Origin: Pseudogemmobacter faecipullorum
GTDB taxonomy: Bacteria > Pseudomonadota > Alphaproteobacteria > Rhodobacterales > Rhodobacteraceae
Direction of reading: 5' to 3'
Assembly (NCBI RefSeq): GCF_020539525.1
Contig: NZ_JACDXX010000002.1
Coordinates: 1 to 64,000 of the forward strand
DNA: 64,000 bases
Shown here: in pieces, positions 54,569-61,587 of the stretch
How the letters are laid out: each line of letters opens with the position of its first letter
How positions within the stretch are numbered: position 1 is the first letter of the stretch
Made by a program: the position numbers and the translations under genes
Notes under the pieces: generated by a model
What the model saw: only the letters and a program-made list of their open reading frames with translations
The model's database searches: none
What the model was told of the DNA's origin: nothing

Positions 54569-55689
54569 AGCAGATGGCCGGATTTGGCGGCTTTGGTCGC
54601 CAGATAGGCCGCATTCTCGCGGGTTTTGCCGACCTGCAGCGGCACGCGCTCGACCACTTTCAGCCCGCAGCTGTCGAGCATCGCCACTTTGCGCGGATTA
54701 TTGGTCAGGAGCCGCACCTGCGAGAAGCCCAGACCGCGCAGCAGTTCGGCGCCGATGCGGAAATCGCGCTCATCATCCTCAAAGCCGAGGCGGTGATTGG
54801 CCTCGACCGTGTCAAAGCCCTGATCCTGCAGCGAATAGGCGCGCATCTTATTGGCGAGGCCGATGCCGCGCCCCTCCTGGTTGAGATAGAGCAGCACCCC
54901 GCCGCCGGCCTCGCCCATCTGGGACAGGGCAGCATGAAGCTGCGGGCCGCAATCGCATTTCAGCGAGCCCAGCACATCGCCAGTGAAACAGGCTGAATGC
55001 AGCCGCGTCAGCACCGGCAGGTCGCGGGAAGGCTGGCCGATCTCAATTGCGTAATGCTCATCCCCGCCGTCATCGGGGCGGAAAATATGCAGCCGCCCCG
55101 CCCCGGCCAGTGCCATCGGCAGGCGGGCGGCAACCACATCATCGAGCGGTACAAGGCGCGACATTGCGGGCAGGGTCTCGTCGAGGCGCAGGAAGGTAAG
55201 GCCATATTCCCCGGCCAGGGCCAGCGGATCCGGGATTTTAACCAGCAAAGCGGCGGGCAGCAGCCGCGCTGATTTCGCCAGCAGAACGGCGGCACGGTGC
55301 AGGGCGCCCGAGCCACCGTAAAGACCGCGCACCGGGCCTTTCATCGGCACCCTGAGGTCATCCTGGGGATCGGCAATGGCGCGCAGCCAGGCGGTATCGG
55401 CGCTGGCAGGCACCGCGATCCGCGCGATGTCACCATCGCAGGCAAAGGCCTTCAGCGTCTCGGCCCGGTGCCCGGTCAGCGCCAGTTCCGGCGTTCCAAG
55501 CGCGCGCAGCCCCGCCAGCCGGGCCGGGTCCAGCGCCTCGATTGCCACGGCGAGGGCGGCCTCCCCATCCCCGGCCAGCACCACCGGCACCCCCATACGC
55601 AGGTCGCCACGGGCACGCGCCAGGCGCTCGGTCACACCAGGGCCAAGCGCCGCAAGGGCAGGGGAGGGGGCAGAAGGGCTGAGGGTCAT
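54565..55689 (-). CDS. ribA: GTP cyclohydrolase II with a degenerate N-terminal RibB-like domain
   Basis: The C-terminal half (about 180-374) is a full GTP cyclohydrolase II, the first step of riboflavin synthesis. The zinc ligands are C234, C245 and C247 in [14 protein letters not shown], followed by [11 protein letters not shown]. The first ~175 residues seem to be a DHBP-synthase-like domain in which the D-D-E-D-R-E-N-E-G-D catalytic motif is replaced by an unrelated A-G-D-G-E-A stretch, so it should be inactive as RibB. ATG 55689 follows AGGAGTATCCGCG. Confidence 0.9.
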   Translation of the reverse strand: MTLSPSAPSPALAALGPGVTERLARARGDLRMGVPVVLAGDGEAALAVAIEALDPARLAGLRALGTPELALTGHRAETLKAFACDGDIARIAVPASADTAWLRAIADPQDDLRVPMKGPVRGLYGGSGALHRAAVLLAKSARLLPAALLVKIPDPLALAGEYGLTFLRLDETLPAMSRLVPLDDVVAARLPMALAGAGRLHIFRPDDGGDEHYAIEIGQPSRDLPVLTRLHSACFTGDVLGSLKCDCGPQLHAALSQMGEAGGGVLLYLNQEGRGIGLANKMRAYSLQDQGFDTVEANHRLGFEDDERDFRIGAELLRGLGFSQVRLLTNNPRKVAMLDSCGLKVVERVPLQVGKTRENAAYLATKAAKSGHLL

Positions 55690-55875
55690 CGCGGATACTC
55701 CTGACCAAGGTCTACCCAATGCGCAGGGGGGGGGGAAGCCGCGAGGCCCGGAAAGCATGACAGGATTGAAATATTTACCGGCAAAGCGACACGAGGCCGT
55801 GAGCGAATTGTTGCAAAGCTTGTGGGAACCAGCACCGCGCCGCATGTGTTGATCACGCAATTGAAAGGACCAGCC

Positions 55876-56562
55876 ATGGCCCAGCTTCGTAAGATTTTAC
55901 TTGTTGATGATGATGACGATCTGCGCGAAGCGCTGTCGGAACAGCTTGTCATGACCGAAGATTTTGACGTCTTCGAGGCCCGCAGCGGTGCGGAAGGCAT
56001 GGAGAAGGCGAAAGCCGCGATCTACGATCTGGTCATTCTGGATGTGGGCCTGCCTGATACTGACGGGCGCGAGCTCTGCCGCCGGATGCGCAAATCGGGG
56101 GTGAAATGCCCGATCATGATGCTGACCGGCCATGATACCGATTCGGATACCATTCTTGGCCTTGATTCCGGTGCCAATGATTATGTGACCAAGCCGTTCA
56201 AATTCCCGGTGCTTCTGGCGCGGATCCGGGCCCAGCTGCGCACCCATGAGCAGTCGGAAGATGCGATCTTCCAGCTTGGCCCCTATTCCTTCCGCCCGGC
56301 GCAGAAGCTGCTGGTGGATGAGAAGGACCGCAAAGTCCGGCTTACGGAAAAAGAGACCAATATCCTCAAGTTCCTCTATCGCGCTCAGTCGGGTGTGGTG
56401 GCGCGTGATGTGCTTCTGCATGAGGTCTGGGGCTATAATGCCGGGGTCACCACCCATACGCTCGAAACCCATATCTACCGCCTGCGGCAGAAGATTGAGC
56501 CTGATCCCTCGAATGCGCGGCTGCTGGTTACCGAGAGCGGCGGCTACCGCCTCGTTGCCTGA
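55876..56562 (+). CDS. cenR: OmpR-family response regulator, CenR-like
   Basis: The 228 residues have a receiver domain (about 5-118) with the acidic pocket D11-D13, phosphorylation site D56 in [13 protein letters not shown], and K-P-F-K-F-P. A winged helix (about 130-228) ends [16 protein letters not shown]. This closely resembles the essential CenR of Caulobacter and Rhodobacter, which acts on cell-envelope genes; the specific name is from recalled similarity. ATG 55876 follows AAAGGACC. A terminator follows at 56696. Confidence 0.75.
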   Translation: MAQLRKILLVDDDDDLREALSEQLVMTEDFDVFEARSGAEGMEKAKAAIYDLVILDVGLPDTDGRELCRRMRKSGVKCPIMMLTGHDTDSDTILGLDSGANDYVTKPFKFPVLLARIRAQLRTHEQSEDAIFQLGPYSFRPAQKLLVDEKDRKVRLTEKETNILKFLYRAQSGVVARDVLLHEVWGYNAGVTTHTLETHIYRLRQKIEPDPSNARLLVTESGGYRLVA

Positions 56563-57013
56563 AAATCGCCTGATTCATCTGATATCAGGGTCTTTGGCCG
56601 AGTCTGTGTCCCGAAGATCAGAGCAGCGGTGCCGAGATCACACCGAGATCCCCTTGTCATGTCGGGGTTATGACATGACGACCTCCCTGTTGGACTGGCC
56701 GGGCCACTTGCCCGGCCATTTTTTGTATCCGGACCCGCGGGGATGGCGCCGGTCAGGTTAACCATGTTGCGAAGGCGGCACGGAGGGGTGGCAAAAATGC
56801 TGCATTCCGCCCGTCTCGCGCTTTGGTAGAAACTAAACTTATCAGTTCGGATTGGGAATCGTGCTATAAACAGTTTCCTCCCTGTTGGACCTTGCCCGGT
56901 GCATTGCGTGTGTAAACGCAGCTCCGGGCTTTCTTTTGACGCCCCCCCGGCCTAGTGTCGCGCCGCTGTCCGGTTTGCCCTGGTCAGCAGATCTGCATGA
57001 CAGGAGAGACCGG
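56563..57013. other. region between the cenR-like gene and xthA
   Basis: About 450 bases without a supported gene. It holds a terminator at 56696-56724, a possible CtrA half-site TTAACCAT at 56758-56765, and a TATAAA at 56865-56870 that could serve as a -10 box for xthA although no good -35 box lies at the right distance. Confidence 0.45.
56696..56724 (+). terminator. terminator after the cenR-like gene
   Basis: TGGCCGGGC and GCCCGGCCA form a nine-base perfect stem with loop CACTT, followed by TTTTTTG. It lies 134 bases after the stop. Confidence 0.75.
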
Positions 57014-57802
57014 ATGCCCTTCACCCTTGCCACCTGGAACATCAATTCCGTGCGGCTGCGCGAAGCTCTGGTCAGTCGTCTGCTGACGGAATCGGCCCCC
57101 GATATTCTGTGCCTGCAGGAGATCAAGACGCCCCTGGAGCTGTTCCCCTATGAGGGCTTTGCCGCGCTTGGCTATCGCCATGTCGTGGCGCGGGGCCAGA
57201 AGGGCTATAACGGCGTGGCAATCCTGTCAAAACTGCCGCTCGAAGATGCCGGAGACCGCGATTATGCCGCGCTCGGCCATGCCCGGCATGTGGCGGCCAA
57301 GCTGGAAAATGGCGTCACCATTCATAATTTCTACGTTCCCGCCGGTGGCGATATTCCGGACCGCGAAAAGAATGTGAAATTCGGCCAGAAGCTCGATTTC
57401 CTGACCGAAATGCGCGACGCTTTCCACGCCGATAATCCGGCGAAATCCATCATGGTGGGCGATCTGAACATCGCCCCGCGTGAGGATGATGTCTGGAACC
57501 ACAAGCAGCTGCTGAAAATCGTCAGCCATACCCCGATTGAGGTCGAGCATCTGGGCGCAGCCCAGGAGGCCGGGAAATGGGTCGACATTACCCGCCAGGA
57601 CATTCCGACCGGTAAGCTTTATTCTTGGTGGAGCTATCGCTCGCCCGACTGGAATGCCGCCGATAAGGGCCGCCGTCTCGATCATATCTGGGCGACGCCC
57701 GATATTTCCAATGCGGCGCATGGCTCGCGCATTCTGCGTGATGTGCGTGGCTGGGAGCAGCCCTCGGATCACGTGCCGGTTCTGGCCACATTCGATCTGT
57801 GA
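57014..57802 (+). CDS. xthA: exodeoxyribonuclease III
   Basis: XthA is an AP endonuclease and 3'-exonuclease in base-excision repair. The 262 residues hold the full active site of the EEP fold: T-W-N-I-N near residue 7, L-C-L-Q-E36-I-K, G-Y-N-G-V-A-I near 70, M-V-G-D-L-N-I-A-P near 150 and S-D252-H253 near the end. The ATG at 57014 follows GGAGAGACCGG. It contrasts with the degenerate EEP protein at 4961-6052. Confidence 0.95.
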   Translation: MPFTLATWNINSVRLREALVSRLLTESAPDILCLQEIKTPLELFPYEGFAALGYRHVVARGQKGYNGVAILSKLPLEDAGDRDYAALGHARHVAAKLENGVTIHNFYVPAGGDIPDREKNVKFGQKLDFLTEMRDAFHADNPAKSIMVGDLNIAPREDDVWNHKQLLKIVSHTPIEVEHLGAAQEAGKWVDITRQDIPTGKLYSWWSYRSPDWNAADKGRRLDHIWATPDISNAAHGSRILRDVRGWEQPSDHVPVLATFDL

Positions 57803-57832
57803 GGGCGGGGCTCAGCCGGGCGGAACCTGTGC

Positions 57833-58372
57833 TTATCCGCCCGCGACCAGCGCTTTCAGGATGGCTTTGGCGTTATCGCTGTCCCAGACCGCATCACCGA
57901 TCAGCCGGGCGACCTCTTCGCCTTCGGGGTTCACGATCACCGTGACCGGCATCGCCATCACCCCCATCTGCCGCCCCAGCGCCGCGCGCGGGTCGCGCAG
58001 GATCGGCAGATTTTTCAGCCCGGCCTGGTCGTAGAAACGACGGATCGCCGCAGGTTCATTGGCCCCGGTGGCGAGCGGCACCACGGCGATTTCAGGCATA
58101 TCGGCCTGCAGCTGATCGAGCGAGGGCATTTCCTCGCGGCAGGGCACACACCATGTGGCCCAGAAATTCAGCACCATCCATTTGCCGGCATAGGCCCCGA
58201 GCGAGGCGGGCTGATCGTCAATGGTCAGCAGTTCGGCCGCCGGAATCGCCACAGGTGCCTCATGAAAGGCCAGTTTGCGCATATCCCCCTCGCGCAAAGC
58301 GGCCGGATCTGCCAGGACCGCATTTGCACCAAGCGCGAGGCCGGTATAAAGCACCGCCAGTAGTTTTCGCAC
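57833..58372 (-). CDS. TlpA-like periplasmic thioredoxin
   Basis: The 179 residues carry a signal or anchor segment (about 1-21), then a thioredoxin/redoxin domain with W-A-T-W-C75-V-P-C78-R-E-E-M-P-S-L and the cis-proline turn A-M-P-V-T. Such proteins reduce disulfides in the periplasm, for example in cytochrome c maturation. The start is GTG at 58372. It diverges from argH with only 29 bases between the start codons, so the two promoters must overlap each other or the genes. Confidence 0.88.
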   Translation of the reverse strand: MRKLLAVLYTGLALGANAVLADPAALREGDMRKLAFHEAPVAIPAAELLTIDDQPASLGAYAGKWMVLNFWATWCVPCREEMPSLDQLQADMPEIAVVPLATGANEPAAIRRFYDQAGLKNLPILRDPRAALGRQMGVMAMPVTVIVNPEGEEVARLIGDAVWDSDNAKAILKALVAGG

Positions 58373-58401
58373 GCCCTTCTCCTATTCCGAGGCCCAATCG
58401 C

Positions 58402-59805
58402 ATGTCTGACCAGGACCAGTCCAAAGCCGCAAACCAGATGTGGGGCGGTCGTTTCGCCGAAGGGCCGGATGCGATCATGACGGCAATCAATGCCTCGATC
58501 GGCTTCGACAAACGGCTCTATGCCCAGGACATTCGTGGCTCGCGCGCCCATGCTGCGATGCTCGCAGCCCAGGGCATCATCACCGATAACGATGCACAGG
58601 CGATCGGGGAAGGCCTGCTCACCGTCTTGTCAGAAATCGAGCGCGGCGCGTTTGAATTTAAGACCGAGCTGGAAGACATCCACCTGAACGTTGAATCGCG
58701 CCTGACCGATATGATCGGCGAGGCTGGCAAGCGTCTGCATACCGGGCGTTCGCGCAATGACCAGGTGGCGGTCGATTTCCGCCTTTGGGTCCGCGATCAG
58801 TGTGATGCTGCGATCTCGGGCCTGACGGCGCTGATGCAGGCCTTTATCTCACAGGCCGAGGCTGGCGCCGATATGGTGATGCCGGGCTTTACCCATCTGC
58901 AGACCGCGCAGCCGGTGACCTGGGGTCATCATATGATGGCCTATGTCGAGATGTTCGCCCGCGACCGCTCGCGGTTTGAGGATGCGCGCAGGCGGATGAA
59001 CGAATGCCCGCTCGGCGCGGCGGCCCTTGCCGGCACCTCCTTCCCGATTGACCGCCATGCCACGGCAGCAGCACTCGGCTTTGACCGCCCGACCGCGAAC
59101 AGCCTCGATTCGGTGTCGGACCGTGACTTCGCGCTGGAATTCCTTGCCGCGGCCTCGATCTGCGCCATGCATCTGTCGCGCTTTGCCGAAGAGCTGGTGA
59201 TCTGGTCCTCGGCCCAGTTCCGCTTCGTGCGCCTGTCGGACAAATGGACCACCGGCTCGTCGATCATGCCGCAGAAGAAAAACCCTGATGCGGCTGAACT
59301 CCTGCGCGCCAAGCTGGGGCGGATTCTGGGGGCAACGGTGGCGCTCTTTACCATTATGAAGGGTCTGGCGCTGACCTATTCCAAGGATATGCAGGAAGAC
59401 AAAGAACAAGTCTTTGACGCGGCTGACAATCTGATGCTGGGCCTGGCAGCGATGACCGGCATGGTCTCGGATATGGCGGCGCAGACCGAAAATCTGCGTA
59501 TTGCTGCCGCAAGCGGCTTCTCGACCGCGACCGATCTGGCCGACTGGCTGGTGCGTCGCCTCGGCATGCCGTTCCGCGAAGCGCATCACGTCACCGGCGC
59601 GCTGGTGGCGCTGGCCGAGAAAGCCGGGATCGACCTGCCGGATCTGAGCCTCGCGCAGATGCAGAGCGTGCATGCTGAGATCACCGATGAGGTGTTCACC
59701 GTGCTGGGCGTCGAGAATTCGGTCAATTCGCGCCTCTCTTATGGCGGGACCGCGCCGGTCCGGGTGCGTGAACAGATCGCACGCTGGAAAGCCTCTCTGG
59801 CCTGA
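58402..59805 (+). CDS. argH: argininosuccinate lyase
   Basis: ArgH splits argininosuccinate into arginine and fumarate. The 467 residues contain M-W-G-G-R-F near residue 13, the [10 protein letters not shown] block near 115, and the signature [12 protein letters not shown] near 285. The length is normal. The lysine genes follow after two small lipoprotein genes. Confidence 0.97.
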   Translation: MSDQDQSKAANQMWGGRFAEGPDAIMTAINASIGFDKRLYAQDIRGSRAHAAMLAAQGIITDNDAQAIGEGLLTVLSEIERGAFEFKTELEDIHLNVESRLTDMIGEAGKRLHTGRSRNDQVAVDFRLWVRDQCDAAISGLTALMQAFISQAEAGADMVMPGFTHLQTAQPVTWGHHMMAYVEMFARDRSRFEDARRRMNECPLGAAALAGTSFPIDRHATAAALGFDRPTANSLDSVSDRDFALEFLAAASICAMHLSRFAEELVIWSSAQFRFVRLSDKWTTGSSIMPQKKNPDAAELLRAKLGRILGATVALFTIMKGLALTYSKDMQEDKEQVFDAADNLMLGLAAMTGMVSDMAAQTENLRIAAASGFSTATDLADWLVRRLGMPFREAHHVTGALVALAEKAGIDLPDLSLAQMQSVHAEITDEVFTVLGVENSVNSRLSYGGTAPVRVREQIARWKASLA

Positions 59806-59849
59806 GACAAGCTGCCCCGGTCCCGCACCGGGGCCGAAAGGAAAAGATC

Positions 59850-59981
59850 ATGCGACCTCTCCTGCTGATCGTGACACTTGCCTCGCTCGCCGGTTGTGGC
59901 GTGGCGGGGCAGCCCTCGCATCCGGCGCAGAAAAACACCTTTGAGCACCGGCTGAGCATCGGCGCTGCGACCGGGTTCTGA
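59850..59981 (+). CDS. small lipoprotein, possible LptM
   Basis: The 43 residues begin M-R-P-L-L-L-I-V-T-L-A-S-L-A-G-C-G, a lipoprotein signal with the modified Cys at 16. The tail is short and polar. A lipoprotein of this size and C-G-x-x-G-x-P wording between argH and lysA fits LptM (YifL), which assists LptDE assembly, but similarity is too short to be sure. GAAAGGAAAAG precedes the ATG. Confidence 0.7.
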   Translation: MRPLLLIVTLASLAGCGVAGQPSHPAQKNTFEHRLSIGAATGF

Positions 59982-59982
59982 G

Positions 59983-60204
59983 ATGAGACCCCGGCGCGCC
60001 GTGCTGCTGCTGCTGCTTTGCCTTGCCGCCTGCGCGCAGCCGCAGCAGGTGGTTGATCCGACCATCGGTATGCATATCGGCTCTGACGGCAGGGTTTACC
60101 CTTCGGTTGCCGGATCGGCAGGCGGGGTTACGCTGGGTGCGGGCAGCGGCGGCGGATTTGTCGGCACCCGTTTCGGCCCGCTGCGCCTCTCGGCCGGGTT
60201 CTGA
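59983..60204 (+). CDS. small lipoprotein, function unknown
   Basis: The 73 residues start with a basic n-region and a Leu-run ending L-A-A-C-A, a clear lipobox with Cys 17. The rest is Gly-rich with G-S-A-G-G-V-T-L-G-A-G-S-G-G-G-F-V-G-T. It starts one base after the stop of the previous lipoprotein, so both are translated from one message. Both proteins end in G-F after a hydrophobic Ser/Ala stretch. Confidence 0.7.
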   Translation: MRPRRAVLLLLLCLAACAQPQQVVDPTIGMHIGSDGRVYPSVAGSAGGVTLGAGSGGGFVGTRFGPLRLSAGF

Positions 60205-60276
60205 GCGCGCCGAATTGCTTATACGCTGCCCTCTGCTATAGCAGGCGGGAAATTCAGACGAAAAGGCGCAGCCGCA

Positions 60277-61542
60277 ATGGATCACTTCCTCTATCGTGAC
60301 GGGCTTCTTCATGCCGAGGATGTGGCAATCCCCGAGATCGCAGCAGCGGTCGGAACGCCGTTTTACGTCTATTCCGCAGCCACTCTGACCCGGCATTATC
60401 AGCTGTTCACCGATGCTTTGTCGCCGCTGCCGCATCTGGTCTGCTTTGCGATCAAATCTTTGTCGAATGTTGCGGTGCTGAAGCTGCTCGGCGATCTTGG
60501 CGCCGGAATGGATGTGGTTTCGATCGGGGAATATCTGCGTGCCAGGGCGGCGGGCGTGCCGGGCGAGCGTATCGTTTTCTCGGGCGTGGGCAAAACCCGC
60601 GCCGAGATCCGGGCGGCGCTGGAAGGCGGGATCCGTCAGTTCAATGTCGAATCTGAGCCGGAGATGCGGGCGATTTCAGAAGCGGCTGTAAGTCTTGGTA
60701 AAATCGCGCCGATCACCGTGCGGGTGAACCCCGATGTCGATGCAAAGACCCATGCGAAAATTGCCACCGGAAAATCCGAGAATAAATTCGGCATCCCGAT
60801 TGCCAGAGCCCGCGCGGTCTATGCCGAGGCGGCAAAGCTGCCGGGTCTGAAGATCGTGGGCATTGATGTGCATATCGGCAGCCAGCTGACCGATCTTGCG
60901 CCCTTTGAGGCGGCTTTTACCAAGGTTGCGGAACTGACCGCACAGCTGCGTGCCGACGGGCATGAGATCTCGCGTCTTGATCTCGGCGGCGGACTCGGCA
61001 TTCCCTATGAGCGCTCGAATGAGGCACCGCCGCTGCCGGTGGAATATGGTCAGATGATCCAGCGCACGCTGGGCCATCTGGGCTGCGAGATCGAGATTGA
61101 GCCGGGCCGGCTGATCTCCGGCAATGCCGGTATCCTCGTCTCTTCGGTGATCTGGGTGAAAGAGGGCGAGGGCCGCGATTTTCTGATCCTTGATGCGGCG
61201 ATGAATGATCTGGTGCGCCCGGCAATGTATGAGGCGCATCACGACATTATTCCGGTGGTGGAGGCGGCGCCGGGGACGGAAAACCACCCCATCGATGTGG
61301 TCGGCCCGGTCTGTGAGACCGGCGATACCTTCGCCAAACAGCGCAATCTGCCGGCACTGGCCCCCGATGATCTGGTCGCTTTCCGCTCGGCCGGGGCCTA
61401 TGGCGCGGTGATGGCCAGCGAATATAACACCCGTCCGCTGGTGCCTGAGGTGCTGGTGAAGGGGGATCAATTCGCTGTCATTCGGGAACGCCCTACCTTT
61501 GACGAAATTCTGGCGCGCGATAAGGTTCCGGCATGGCTTTAA
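60277..61542 (+). CDS. lysA: diaminopimelate decarboxylase
   Basis: LysA is the PLP enzyme that makes lysine from meso-diaminopimelate. The 421 residues contain the PLP lysine K60 in C-F-A-I-K-S, H-I-G-S-Q near 195, G-G-G-L-G-I-P-Y near 236, E-P-G-R near 275, and the C-E-T-G-D-T-F active-site cysteine block near 345. The start is ATG at 60277. Confidence 0.97.
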   Translation: MDHFLYRDGLLHAEDVAIPEIAAAVGTPFYVYSAATLTRHYQLFTDALSPLPHLVCFAIKSLSNVAVLKLLGDLGAGMDVVSIGEYLRARAAGVPGERIVFSGVGKTRAEIRAALEGGIRQFNVESEPEMRAISEAAVSLGKIAPITVRVNPDVDAKTHAKIATGKSENKFGIPIARARAVYAEAAKLPGLKIVGIDVHIGSQLTDLAPFEAAFTKVAELTAQLRADGHEISRLDLGGGLGIPYERSNEAPPLPVEYGQMIQRTLGHLGCEIEIEPGRLISGNAGILVSSVIWVKEGEGRDFLILDAAMNDLVRPAMYEAHHDIIPVVEAAPGTENHPIDVVGPVCETGDTFAKQRNLPALAPDDLVAFRSAGAYGAVMASEYNTRPLVPEVLVKGDQFAVIRERPTFDEILARDKVPAWL

Positions 61543-61587
61543 GGGCCGGGCCGGGTTTTTGGCCTGGCAATCCGGATCGGAGAATGG

